From the NCBI GenBank assembly GCA_008973525.1, contig WACJ01000302.1:1-64000 (forward strand): a stretch of 64,000 nucleotides of DNA, given 5' to 3'. Positions 50,701-62,420 of the stretch are shown piece by piece. The notes below the pieces were generated by a model, which did not search any database, was not told the DNA's origin, and saw only the letters and a list, made by a program, of their open reading frames with translations. Position 1 is the first letter of the stretch. The number at the start of each line of letters is the position of its first letter. This stretch comes from Stenopsyche tienmushanensis (taxonomy: Eukaryota; Arthropoda; Insecta; Trichoptera; Stenopsychidae). The position numbers and the translations under genes were made by a program.

Positions 50701-51206
50701 CCTTATGAACGATTTTACGACAGAATCACTTTTTTATATTACTCGTTATAAACGAAATGAACACTTGCCAAAAACCTTCATTTTAGGAGATAATGCGATT
50801 TTCAAGTCAAAAAACTTGACTTTCTATAAATACAATAATCGATCCATCACATTTGCTGAATATTTTCATTCAAATCATTCCAAAGATATTTTTTTTTAAA
50901 TTATCAAATGAAAATATATATAGTTTATGGCAATTAAATCGTTGTTAATAAAAATAAAATGAAGTTTAAGCAAAATTACCTGCTGAAAAATTATGTTTTC
51001 CGTTGCTATATGGTTACATTAATCTATAAAGAGTTGTATAAATAGAAATTTAACTAGATTTAAAACAGAAATTGTAATTTGGAATGTGCATATTAAAGAA
51101 TCACTATATCTGAATATATTTTTTCATCAAGTTTCTTAATATAATCTATTGAACTGCTTAAACCATATTTTCTTACAAAGATTGATTATTGCATTGTATT
51201 AATACA
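50700..51206. other. AT-rich spacer
   Basis: Nothing recognised. A 67-codon frame at 50696-50899 has no family resemblance. Confidence 0.45.
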
Positions 51207-51263
51207 TCACTCAATAAGTTCGTAGGATATTTTTTGTAAGAGATTGCAAAAAACGACCCCAAA
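51207..51263 (+). mobile_element. mariner-type terminal fragment
   Basis: It starts tcactcaataagttcgtagg, identical or nearly so to the arms at 12552 and the fragment at 30816. It continues with an inner part shared with 30816. No transposase or right end was found next to it. Confidence 0.65.
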
Positions 51264-52555
51264 TCAATATCATAATATTCATCTGATATTTGATATAAAT
51301 GGCATCAATCTGCAGATATGGAATCATTAACAGTATTAAAAAGTGTCTTAAAAACGTTTAACAACTGATTTGACAAGATATTTAGATGCTGGCATGTTAA
51401 ATAATGTTGCATTATAATCCCCTTTTTAAAACATGATTTTCCATATCGAATAAAATTATAACTCGATCATCAATAAGGTTTTAATTGAAAATATCAGTAA
51501 ATTTTATAAATTAATACACATGTAGAATATATTTCAACCACTCCATCAAATATTTAAGCATCATTACCAAACAGTTCCCATTTGAGCTAATTCAATCTAG
51601 AATTAAATCACAACATCAAACAAACAAATTTAATCATTCGATTAATCACAGAGCGAATTTCATCAAAAGTTTCAATATTTCAACGCTAAATTATAAGAGG
51701 CTTTCATGCATAAATCAAAAGCCCCATATTAAACATCAATTTTGATTTTTTTTCCCCATCCAACAAGCAATTGCGACCCTCTAGCATACATTTTTGGGCA
51801 CTACAAATAAAATTACAGGCATATATTGAATTTCGACTCGTCAAAGAAACCTCTTTGCACTGTGATTATGATGGTGAACGCATTCTATGGATTGAGGAAA
51901 ATGCCCCATGGGTAAAACCATAGAAGAATATAATGCCAGGCGTGCTGACATCCGACACTCCTCGGCGATCTTATGGCTATTCAAGTATCCCCGGGTCTTT
52001 TATTACCCACTCCATGTAAGCTTCATATTTCTTTGTTTCCTGTCTCCAATGGACGTTCATAGTCGTCACCAAAAGCAAGAGTCAATAAAGTGGGACCACT
52101 CAACGAGACGAAAACTCTAGGGTTTCTCGCGGTTCAAAGCCACGACCCGTATTGCCTTTCTTATTGCCAACTGGGGTCTAGTTAATGCCTTATTAATCGC
52201 AGCCCTTGGGTATATTGTCAAAGTTGTTAGGAATTGTATCAAATTGAATTAAAACCAATACATTTTCGACATGTATTAATAGAATTAACCTTAATTATAA
52301 ATCACATTTGATTTGTATATTAACATCATTGTACCTTTTTGAATGATTTATCTCATTTTTAAGGAAATCTCATGAATTATTTTACAATCCTTTTAAGACA
52401 TTTTATATAAGTCTGTTTTCATTTTCATATTAATATAATGTACATTCTGTTAATAAACGTCCAAAATTCTTGATCAACTAATATTATACTGGGTTAGATT
52501 TAAGGCTCTTATTATAAAGGCTATTTTACCATCATGCATAAAAAACTCTTAATAT
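51264..52555. other. non-coding DNA
   Basis: AT-rich to about 51740. Then comes a GC-richer island (about 51750-52230) with a 70-codon plus frame (51908-52120) that matches no family. After that the DNA is AT-rich again. No gene recognised. Confidence 0.4.
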
Positions 52556-52719
52556 AGATTATTTTTTACAACATTATTTCTGTAGAACAATTTTTTTATT
52601 GTTAAGGGTAAAATTTCTAAACCTAAAATTAACGAAAACCACATCCAACTTATCCGGTTATCACAAAGATTAAAATTCCCATATCCCACAGTTCAAACAC
52701 ATTAAAAACTCATAGGCAG

Positions 52720-52808
52720 AACGAATAGGATGGGTGCTATGGGATAGGATGGGTACCGCGCGCTTTGACTGAATACAACAAATACAAGGCAATGAAACGA
52801 GTGCTACT
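52720..52808 (+). repeat. dispersed repeat, copy B (copy A at 3480-3566)
   Basis: It reads acgaataggatgggtgctat, then gggataggatgggtaccgc, and a tail with gaaacgagtgct. The match to copy A is clear along its whole length, in the same orientation. It lies at the head of a cluster of unrelated element ends. Confidence 0.75.
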
Positions 52809-52843
52809 AGAAACACTTCCTTTTTTAAGAGCATTGTAACTAG

Positions 52844-52935
52844 GGAATCCAATCCCGGGATCCCGGACAGTTTTAAGTACTCATGAATCCCGGGATTAGT
52901 AAACGTAATCCCGAAAAATTCGGGATTGAATTTTT
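52844..52935. mobile_element. hAT-like element end with CCCGGGATT repeats
   Basis: The sequence tagggaatccaatcccggga is followed by repeated and inverted copies of the word (g)aatcccgggatt and cccgaaaaattcggg. Such clusters are typical of the subterminal region of some insect hAT elements. Only this end is present, and the assignment rests on the word pattern only. Confidence 0.4.
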
Positions 52936-53019
52936 TATCTAACAGAAATCGTACATATAACCAACACGACGAAGGCTACTAAATCGAGAAATTCTCGCCG
53001 AAATCTGAACGCTTGGGAA

Positions 53020-53072
53020 CAGTGGCGTAACTACTAATTGGCGAGCTTAGGCGATGCCTAGGGGCAGTAACT
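53020..53072 (+). mobile_element. hAT-like terminus starting CAGTGGCGTAACTA
   Basis: cagtggcgtaactactaatt is followed by ggcgagcttaggcgatgcctagg. This resembles the CAGTGGCGTA(G/A)CTA ends with a following GGCG...GCCTAGGGC stretch seen in many animal hAT-type elements. A second fragment of the same style (gcctagggcgcc) is at about 59407-59440. No transposase is attached. Confidence 0.5.
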
Positions 53073-53124
53073 GTTTAATATGTATACATATATGGAATAC
53101 ATATATGTTTTTTAAATTGCTGTA

Positions 53125-53162
53125 TTAACCTTTCCCTACCGGTGATGTATTTACTACACCTT
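53125..53162 (+). mobile_element. possible piggyBac-like end after TTAA
   Basis: TTAA (53125-53128) is followed by cctttccctaccggtg, then a short imperfect inverted repeat (ggtgatgtatttactacacc). A similarly built sequence follows TTAA at 59066. TTAA targets and CC(C)TTT-type ends fit piggyBac-like elements. Only one end is seen in each case, so this is tentative. Confidence 0.3.
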
Positions 53163-53164
53163 GA

Positions 53165-55160
53165 ATCTAATGATGGGGATATCGATATGAAATATAATAG
53201 ATACGGGGTTCGGAATTTTTTTATTCCTCCGTAATATAATTACGAATTACATCAAAGTAATATAGTTTTTTTTAATATGTAATATAAAACTTAACCTTAT
53301 ATTAAAAATTAATACAAACGTTCACCCAAATCTGTTAATCAAGTTATTTTATTCTAAAATAGAGGTGTAAATCCAAAATTTTAAAGCTTTCATTTGACCA
53401 ATGGATATGAGTTATTTTTGTATTTTCTCCCAAAGACAATACAAATGGATACAAAAAACAAATCTACTTTAAAATTTAATAATTTTACAAATTCAAATTC
53501 TCTTGGCTCTGTAGTGAACAAATATTCCTCTATGAATATTTTACGAATCAAATATTCGCAGAACAAAAAATGTGTTGGTACTATGACTTAAAAAAATATT
53601 TCATTTTGTTAGACTGGCTTTGACAATGCTTTTGTATAAATATAAAGCTATCCGCTGCACGACATATAAATTTATTACCATACAGAATATCCTCTATGAA
53701 AAGAAGCTTTTTTTAAATGAAATTGGATCCCTAATACGTGCTACATTGTTTCCCTTAATAGAACACATACTAGATTTTCATAGTGTTTCATTCATTTTTC
53801 ACGTCCTGAAATCTAATTTTCCATAGTATGAATCCAATCCGGGTCCTATTATTCAAACTAAAATGGAATTCATTGATTGAAATTCCATTCACATTTATAA
53901 ACCATAGCTCTGATCAAATACGAACCATTTCATTTTATCTTCTTCATAACGATAAAGCAATCATATTTTAATAATATACACCCTTTTATATGCATAAAAT
54001 GTTTAACAATCCCAAACATCCGTATTCTTGTTAATTAAACACAAAAGGTATTGTTGCTTAAATTTTAAACACATCCTAAACAATGCCGTAATGAAATCTT
54101 TGTGTTTTAGTGTTCTTAATGTTAAAGCTATCATCTCATTATTTTGTTGTGTATTATTGGCATAGTTGAATATGCTTTTAAATCATTTTCATGAATGATC
54201 AATTATTGATCATGCGTTTACTTGAGATGAATGCCATTCGTGCCTAATTTGAAAAAAAAAGGTAACTGGATTAAAGAAAGCATAAGCTCGACCGCTTTTA
54301 TCCAATTATACCAAAAATTTTGGAGTGAAAAGTTTTGACCGTAAAAATACATGGCTGTAAATAAAAGTAAAGTTCGTAAGCTCTACACTTCTAGATGAAC
54401 TTTTTGCTTTTCCTGATGAACCCTTTGTTTTTATTTTTCCTTGACCAAAACAATGAAACGAGTTAAACTCGAATTGAAAAAAGTCGACCCGAGATTAAAT
54501 CCACTTTCTCCCATTTCATTTGTCAGATAAATCCTAAGATATATTTGAGAAAAGACAGGTTTGTGCCCATATTTTTTGGCGGCCCTCCCCGTTTTCGTTT
54601 ATCCCGCAGAGATCTCAAACTGTTTTTGTACGATGATCACTGATATTCAACTTTATTTATTCACGCTTTTTGAAACGGCAATTACTGCCAGAAGGGTTGA
54701 TGAATACCTTATTAGACTTTGTTATGGAAGGAGTAAAAATAATCTGCGTTAATTAACGTTAATGGAGAAAAGATGTTTAATTACTCATAAACGAAATTAA
54801 AAAGTTAACGATTACGCCTTTAATACTTCATAAGAACTTGGTAAGAATTTAAAAAAAACTTTTGTGCACAAAAAAATTAAAATCATTATACTAAAAAAAA
54901 TCTTTATTTTTATATACAAATAAATTAATATTGGGTTGCACATTATTTCATTTACAGTTCGAGAACTTTTTGCATAAAAATCGCTTACTTTAATAATCAC
55001 AACAACAATTAGAACAAATAAAAGAAGATAATTTAAAAAAACAATCAGCTTATTCAATTATGAACAAATAATATTTAAACCCGTTAACACTTTGCTTTTT
55101 CTTCAAAATTATGACAGGAAAATATAATGGTATATGGTTTAGAAATATTATCTCTTTGAT
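53165..55160. other. AT-rich non-coding DNA
   Basis: No gene recognised. It includes a 19-base palindrome at 54195-54213 and a mildly GC-richer patch at about 54540-54740. AT-run frames at 53394-53826 are chance. Confidence 0.45.
54195..54213. repeat. 19-base palindrome
   Basis: atgatcaattattgatcat is a perfect inverted repeat around one central base. Confidence 0.85.
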
Positions 55161-55164
55161 TACC

Positions 55165-55610
55165 ATTTCATATCGCTTTACGTTTCGGTTCAGTTCCAAA
55201 CATCTATATCGGTTCGGTTACGGTTTTAGTTTCGGGAAATATAATGTTTTTTATGCATAATAATTAGAACTAGTGTTGATTTAATGCTTATTGGCTTGAA
55301 TTTTGGGAATTCCAGCTTATAGTACATAATACTTGGAAATAAATTAAAATCTGGGAGTTCCAAACCATACCAACAATATTATATGAAGCATTATTTTAAC
55401 AGAACGAACATTGAGTAAAGATTACACTATTATCAGATGTATACAAACAAACTAATTCTGTATAAGAATGATAAAAGATACATATTACATCAACACAAAA
55501 ATCAACCAAACTTTCATTCGCATAAGACGAGTACCAAATCGAATAAACCGATATTTTCGAATCAGTTCCAGTATCCAAGCAATATATTGATATCTACGTG
55601 TATATTTTCA
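55165..55610. mobile_element. possible hAT-type relic with ..TTCGGTT.. words
   Basis: 55172-55240 carries several cggtt words (tttcggttcagttcc, tatcggttcggttacggtt). On the opposite strand, 55535-55585 has ctggaactgattcgaaaat and atcggtttattcg. The two patches face each other like the halves of one element. Words of this kind occur in insect hAT MITEs. No target duplication was found, and the assignment is weak. Confidence 0.3.
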
Positions 55611-55679
55611 ATCATAAAAAGTAGTTAAAACCAAATTATTTGTCATACGATCATATATTCAATCTGAGATAGATTTTCA

Positions 55680-56745
55680 TGGGGTGAAAATCGCTTCCTA
55701 TTTTTGCCAACGACATGAATATCAATATTTGATTACCGTGGAGCAAAATAAAAGAGACAAATCCGAAGCTGTTATGTGGTGTCAGCATTGAAAACGTGTC
55801 AAAAATTTCACATGACGCAAATTTTAAGTCAGCCCCAGTTAGGGTTTCCCGCCCCGGTGGGACATCCCTCCCGAGCCAACCCTCTCACGCAAGCCGGGCA
55901 AAAAATTAAGCCGTCGCGAAATATTAGGCAACACCGACTGTGTACTTAGAAGGGCGAAAAAGTTTTGACATAATACGACACGGCTGAAGATGTGACATAA
56001 CGTATTTAAATATGACAAGGGCATTTTCTGCTGAGGGTGTCGACTAAATGACGAGCTTCAGTCGAGGAAATTGGCTAGCGCCGACATTAACGACCCTTGA
56101 AATTACCAAGAATCACACCGTGATGGCATTAACGTCACATTCAGTTACCATATTTTCCATATCAATAACAATGCCTTTTAATAATTCAAATAATCAACCT
56201 TGACCTTTCGGGCATTAGCTTAAATTTAGATTCCTTCTGGGAGCCTCCACTTCCAGAAGAATTTATATTCCATCAAATTACACCATAGCTTCTACTGAGA
56301 AAAAAATCCCTACAACGATAAATTTTTGACGTATTACAGAATACCTTTCCTGGAAAAACGACTATATTTTGGGATTCCTTTGACGTTTACAACTCGAATT
56401 GAATATTTGAACTATCTTTATATTGAGCCAAAGAGACTTTAATATAACTCCTCAGACACGTAACTAGCAATTTTTTTCATTATCCCCGTGAGTTCATTGT
56501 AAGAAACCTTTAAAATGTGAAAAACGTCTCCGTAATTTTGCAGAGATTTACACTTTCGCAATCCGACATCCCTTTTATTTACGTGACCAGAAAAGTGAAA
56601 ATGGGGTTTCGCCGCGGGAAAATTCACCTTTCATTCCAAAGAAAATCAAACACTTTACAGAGCCTTCCGATATTTTTCACCCCTTTTATCGCTTTTATCA
56701 CGGCGAGCTTAATTTTTCCGGACGAAATTAAATTTTAGGCATATC
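55680..56745. other. GC-richer island group
   Basis: Blocks at about 55800-56115, 56140-56300 and 56430-56740 are less AT-rich and contain CpGs. They have short overlapping frames on both strands and no family resemblance. Candidate conserved non-coding DNA by composition only. Confidence 0.35.
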
Positions 56746-57224
56746 TTCAAAGTATATTTTTAAAACGAAAAATTAAATGTTCCACAGGAATATTTCTGAA
56801 TAAATACATTAAGGAAAGTAATTGTATCAATCTAACCATTTTGGATTAACTTATTGCATATTTATTGCAATGACGCATTTAATCAATAGCCAGTATGATT
56901 TTCATCCGATATGATCCTTGAGCATTGACATCCTAATCGATTGTTTATATAGTATTTTATAAAAACACATAGTAAATCTAACAAGTGTATACCCATTGGG
57001 TTGCAGAATAAAATTCTCATGTCACCCCGAAGAAAGCTCGAAAAATCGTACTTTGATAATAAATGATCATTTATGTACAGATTGTACTAAAATATTCACT
57101 GAATTTATTGCATGTTATTTAAAATATACTATACATAAAGAATATATTAGGAAGACCGAAAAGTAATCAAAATATTGAGTCAATAACACGTTGTATCGAG
57201 ATATGATTCAGAGATGTTTCTGAA
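56745..57224. other. AT-rich spacer
   Basis: Nothing recognised. Confidence 0.45.
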
Positions 57225-57660
57225 CAAAAGGCTCTATAAATTGAATTAAAACATGCTGATATCATCAATATAATTAGATCCCTGTAAAATAATTGAGGTA
57301 TTGACAAAAAAATTGATTATCCATGGTTAGTAGTTCAGAAGCACTTCGTATATGTAATTTTAATACACAAGGTATTTGAATTCCTCATTTAATTGTCACT
57401 AATCGCACTATAGAATTCTTGTTCACATACGAAACCTGAACAAAATTATGAATAATGACTTTCAATTAATATGTATATATGAATTGTATAATGTTCTAAG
57501 AGGGAAAAAACAATGGCTTTTTATGAGATATCTGGGGTTTATGTAAGTTTGAATATTCCTGTAGTAATTTATTTTGAATTGCGTGATCCTGTATATTTTT
57601 AAAAATTAAAGCAAATGATACAAGAGAATTATTTTCAGCAAATTATAAAAAAAACCCTAA
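57225..57660 (+). pseudogene. mariner transposase pseudogene
   Basis: Blocks in order, in shifting frames, are as follows. IELKHADIINII, then DPCKIIEVLTKKL, is the second helix-turn-helix with its D-P block. GI, a stop, then IPHLIVTNRTIEFLFTYE follows; mariner has W-V-P-H-x-L there, so TGA replaces the Trp codon. YELYNVLRGKKQWLF (about 57479-57523) is the K-W-x-L-Y ... R-K-x-W-L region. IPVVIYFEL (about 57556-57582) matches the G-x-I-x-x-E-L-L-P region. NYFQQI (about 57628-57645) corresponds to the Y-C-Q-Q-L block. Catalytic Asp residues are not recognisable. No terminal repeats were found at its sides. Confidence 0.75.
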
Positions 57661-57885
57661 TTCTGCCCCTAAAACCTAATAAATAAATTAATATATGAAT
57701 TTGTATCTCACGTAGTTGATTTTCAGCTATCATTAACGTATTATATAAATCTCTAATTTGATAAACATATAAGATAACATGATTAAATTTGCAAAATATA
57801 TTAATGCTGTTACATTTACCATATATTGTTATGTACATGGATGTATTACAACAACGGTATATTCTCTATTGCCATTACAGGCTTG
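57660..57885. other. AT-rich spacer
   Basis: Possible further decayed mariner sequence; nothing can be aligned by eye. Confidence 0.35.
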
Positions 57886-58420
57886 TTAGTTGCAAATTCA
57901 TCAACGTACCCAGATACGGCCTAAGGGTCGAATACATCACGGTCTTGTAGCAGCAATGCCACAGCTCAATTTATTTTATCCAACGACCATCAAAAGTAAC
58001 AATTGCAAATTTTACCAACATCGATTTGTTACAGCCGACAGATTGATCGGCCATCAGTCTCGCTGCAGCAGCACAACAACCCATTTTCTGTAACTGCGAG
58101 ATAAAAATGAACACAAGTTGACAGGCCAATATCGGCGGTCTCCCATTCCAGTCGCAGGATCGATTCGTGAAAAATGTATCCATTCCAAATATTTGATGTG
58201 ACGATTTATCACAGAATATCCTCGGCATTCGAATGGTATATTTCGGGACGGACGCCGTTGCAAGTCAGCGGAAATAAAGAGATATCCATATTCTTGTCGC
58301 ATTTTATGACGACAACATTCATCCAGCAGTTGATCAAGTTCGCATCGCCGATTTATCTTCGAGACAATCGTTTTGCAGTTTTTTTAAAAAATAAATTCAT
58401 AATTTATCATGCAAATTAAA
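57886..58420. other. GC-richer island
   Basis: Moderately GC-richer block with overlapping frames on both strands (67-85 codons), none with family resemblance. Candidate conserved non-coding DNA by composition only. Confidence 0.35.
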
Positions 58421-59065
58421 CATATTGCAAATGTCATAGATTCGTGCATAAGTCTTCATCGGTACTAATAAGCACCGCATTTAAATAAACCGTATTCTAT
58501 ATCTAATGCAGTTAATTTCGGCGTATTCGTTGCATCCAATTGATAACTATGTTAGCATTTGAAATACAGCATTAGTTCTGAATAGAATCGAATATTTAAC
58601 GACCGATGCTGTAATACACACACGAAGCTTTGACATTTACAATCGTCAAATAAATGATAAACCATCTATTCAAAATGCATTCCAATAACGATATCCAATC
58701 ATATTGGATAAAATGTATTTGAACATAAATTATTATATAACAGTATAATATATTTAATCATCTTTTCATCATTTGAGAATCAAAGAGAATAAAATATTAC
58801 AAATATGAAACAATATACTTTAATATAGCAACTTCCAATAGACCATAATATTTATTATTATCTGTTATTAGACATAGCTGATCTCCATATGAGTATTTTA
58901 TTGCCTTCCTCGTGTGGTCAAACAAGGATAAGGTTACTTTAATAGGAGTTTTAGATAGAAGGAGATCTATGGGGATATATGGGCAAGTGGCAAAATTTTC
59001 ATGATTTTTAAATTATATTTTAATTACTACCACTAATTCTAAATATTCATTGCATATCATAACAA

Positions 59066-59104
59066 TTAACCCTTTCCGTAATGAGAACACGTCTAGCGTG
59101 TCTA
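59066..59104 (+). mobile_element. possible piggyBac-like end after TTAA
   Basis: TTAA followed by ccctttccgtaatgagaaca, then the hairpin acacgtctagcgtgt. It is built like 53125-53162: TTAA, a CCTTTCC word, then a short inverted repeat. Tentative for the same reasons. Confidence 0.3.
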
Positions 59105-59392
59105 CCATCTAAATCCATAAACCTTAACACCATTGATAGCAAGAAGTAGATCTTGCAAAATAGTAGTAATATTCGGATAATGTTGCCACTCCAGAATAGT
59201 CAAGGTGAAAAAACAAAATTGGTCAGCAATACGGAAGATGCGATCGTATCTTAATCCTTTATGTACTTTTTGTACCATTTTTAATATGAATCTTAAAATT
59301 TTCGCAAAATATTCGTAATAAAATTACTACCAATACTGACAAATTCAATGAAGGGTGGAGAAACTCTAAATTGACTAGAAACATATAAACGG

Positions 59393-59440
59393 GTTGGCAT
59401 CCTGGCAGTTGCCTAGGGCGCCAAAATTGCAGGGCGGTAT
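59393..59440 (+). mobile_element. hAT-like subterminal fragment
   Basis: gcagttgcctagggcgccaa, followed by aattgcagggcgg, is the same GGCG...GCCTAGGGC style as 53034-53067. Neither the CAGTGGCGTA terminus nor a transposase is present. Confidence 0.4.
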
Positions 59441-60139
59441 CGAAACAGCATGAACCAATTCAAGTTATCTGACATTTATGTTCGAAGTAAAATTGTAAGA
59501 TAAGATCCTTGTGAATATAAAATTTAAAATATTCTTAAAAGACGAGCGTAAAAATGAGACACCGTATTGAAAAGTATAATATATAAAATATTCATAAAAG
59601 GATGATATTTTACAAAGTGGTAGAAATAGACTTTATTTATATTATAATTATTTCATCATAATTTTCAATATATCACTAAATAAGATTTCTTTAGGTAGAA
59701 AAAATCTATCAATGAAAGAATAGTCCTGGATCAAAATAATAGTCTTCCATCGTCCAGATATGAACTTAATTTTTATAAAACGAGTCCAGAAAATCACCAC
59801 TATATCAACGATTAGTTCATTATATTAAAACTATTTAAATTGGCTTATAAATATTACTTCATTATTTAACGTCCTTTTATGGAAGAGCAAGTGCAAATTT
59901 AATAAAGATGCTAAAATATAACAGTATTAAAACTTTCATAAGTATTCTTCGGTATAAAAATCTAAGATGACGACTCAATTATTGCGTCATTTAAATTCAT
60001 AATTTTCAATGAACTAAAAAGTCATATTTTGCGGCGATTTCTCTGATTATTGCCTTTAAATTTTGTTCAAGAATTTATATTATTATCGTGCTTCATAATT
60101 TTTGAATTATGAAAATATTCAATGTTCAAAATCTGTCTT

Positions 60140-60830
60140 TCAATATCAAATTTTGAGTGGAAGCCCACAAAATATATTAAGGCACACAAAGGAGGTTTTC
60201 CCGATAAGGGATTGAAAGTGTGCGACCCTGAAAGCCTTAGTCGACGAATCGGCGTATCGAAGAAGCACTAAAACAAATCTAATTAACAGGTAGAACAATA
60301 TTCCATTCGCTCTTGCCCTATTGAAACGACATTCGATTTGGTTTAGCTGCGCACTCGCCATAACTAAAAGCTAGATTGAAAGCTGTTCTTGCTGGATTTG
60401 CTATAAATCGTCGAGCTTTTAATTACCCTGCTTGCTGTAAACGCTCGTATTACAGCAGGGAGCGCGAAAGCGTTTCTTGCTAATTGATGAAAACAATGTT
60501 TGGATTGTTTCGGCAAAGCCTTCGTTTTCATTACAATCTCGATGTGCTTATTTATCCAAACAAAAGAATTCTTAGACAAGGCTTTAAAAATGCTCAGCCC
60601 ATTTGTATAACAGGTGGCGCAAAAAGCTCCACGGCGCGAGAGGAATTGAGTTCTGCGAAAAGCTCCCATTCCGTTGGCATACGTATACGTATAGTTCTAG
60701 GATACCGTTGTATTTAACAAATCGATAGAAACTACTGCAAACAATTAATATGATGTATGGAATACATTGAGACTGCTACATAGTATTTGCAACTTTCCAG
60801 GTAGCTTTGTTAAGGCGTTAGATATTCCGC
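60140..60830. other. GC-richer island with imperfect hairpin
   Basis: Contains the inverted repeat ccctgcttgctgtaa/ttacagcaggg (60426-60440 and 60450-60460), with a 4-base bulge on the left arm and a 9-base loop. Overlapping frames on both strands (for example 60364-60669 minus, 101 codons) match no family. Candidate conserved non-coding DNA by composition only. Confidence 0.35.
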
Positions 60831-61760
60831 ATCACCAATTATATTTATCGAATGTTCCTACAGAAGCACAAATAACATTTTCTTTCGCCACAATTATTTG
60901 ATTACAATCAAATATTAGTTTGTGCGTTATTTATTTATTGTATGGTTAATCTGCTTTTTAGCAAAAATATATTGGACACCAGTTTATTGTTCTAAAGTGT
61001 AATTGATCTGTTAAAAATGATTTTCCTTAATTGATTATCAAGCCAAGGAGATCTCCATAGGAGATTTTCTTGTAGGATTTTTTATGATATTTTGTTATCT
61101 TATTACCTCTACATATAATCAAAATTAAGATTATTTTTAATATGAGACAATATATGAGCGTGCAGTAAAATTATCATTGGTTTTAGACGACTTTTTTTCA
61201 CAAAATCTGGTTTAAAGCCCGATTTTTTATGATAAAAGTCTGATCAAATGCTTCTGTCACTAATGTATTACTAATGCCAGGAAGCATTGACTATATTTCC
61301 ATTTAATTTAATACAGCCCTATAACGGCTTATTTCTAAATTATTCATTTACACAATATTTATCTTTTCTTTTTTTGCAAATTTCTTCCATTAAAGTCTCA
61401 TATCTTGAATAACGCCAAGATTTTTGGCAGTGTCTTAGCATATTATTCACGGTGTTTATATGGCTGTCGACAAAATCTTTGCAGTAAATAACGTACAAAA
61501 ATGAGCCAAATACACTACGTTATTGTAGTCCAGCTTTAACTACTCCTAGTAGAATAGTCTACCTGTTAAGTATGATTTTAGGATTTGGTAATATTTGTAT
61601 TTAATTAAGCTTGGGTTAACTTCAATTAATACAACCATATTTCATTGTCATTCATTATAAATTTGTCTCGAAGCTTTCCAACATTATTAGAAAATTTTAA
61701 TACAAAATTAATTTTCATGCACACGCTATATAATTATATTAAGGCCTGTTCATGTATATA
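60830..61760. other. AT-rich non-coding DNA
   Basis: Nothing recognised. Confidence 0.45.
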
Positions 61761-62420
61761 TATATCAAGGGTCAGTCACCCGATATTGTACGACCTATGA
61801 CAAGGAGATAGAGCTTATAGGGTTAATATGAACACCGGAAAGGAGCTGATGCTGCAACTAGCATATGTCCCGGATATCATCGCATTCGATTTTGGTTCAT
61901 TTCCTGTGACTAAAATGCATTTAGATGACAAGACTTTCAAACGATGTTACAACCGTCAAAGAAACGTCAGCGAATTTATATTTCTCGGATGAAAATACGT
62001 GCGCCTGGGATGTAAATGGAATGTCAAGGAAAAATCAAGATCCGGGTAGAAGCCGTTCAAACTTATTTACATGATACCACAAGGTGAAAGCATCACCTTT
62101 TTGAAAGGGCGTCAGACAATCGAAAGCTGCGAGAGATTTGTTTTGATGTCCCCGTGTCAGTTGCTCGTAAAAAAGAAATAAAGATAATAGAAATTGACTG
62201 TGAGATTATGGTTATCCCTCAGAGCCAAATCATAAGGTAAGCAGTAAAATGCCCTGCTTTAGTTGAGCCGCTTGACAAGATGTCGGAACAAGGGATGAGA
62301 CGACCTAATTTGATTTAGAAGCTACCCCTTAGCTCAACCGATACAATTTTTACTTTTTGGCTCACCTCAATATGTGAACTCCACAAGTCTGTGAGCAAAG
62401 ACTTGTTTATTTTCTTCAAA
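61760..62420. other. GC-richer island without long open frames
   Basis: Less AT-rich over 600 bases, but all six frames are broken within 60 codons. A protein-coding explanation is therefore unlikely here. Candidate conserved non-coding DNA, by composition. Confidence 0.4.

Larger units (their letters stand above)
58420..60140. other. AT-rich non-coding DNA
   Basis: No gene recognised. It contains the possible piggyBac-like end at 59066, the hAT-like fragment at about 59393-59440, and a degenerate look-alike of the mariner end at about 59670, which I do not trust. Confidence 0.45.

Noticed and set aside
59668..59700. Possible fourth mariner end (tatcactaaataagattt)
   Set aside because: Too many mismatches and a gap relative to the clear copies; similar words occur by chance in AT-rich DNA.
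60364..60669. 101-codon minus-strand frame in a GC-richer island
   Set aside because: A 77-codon frame overlaps it on the other strand. Both are expected in DNA poor in TAA/TAG/TGA, and there is no family resemblance.
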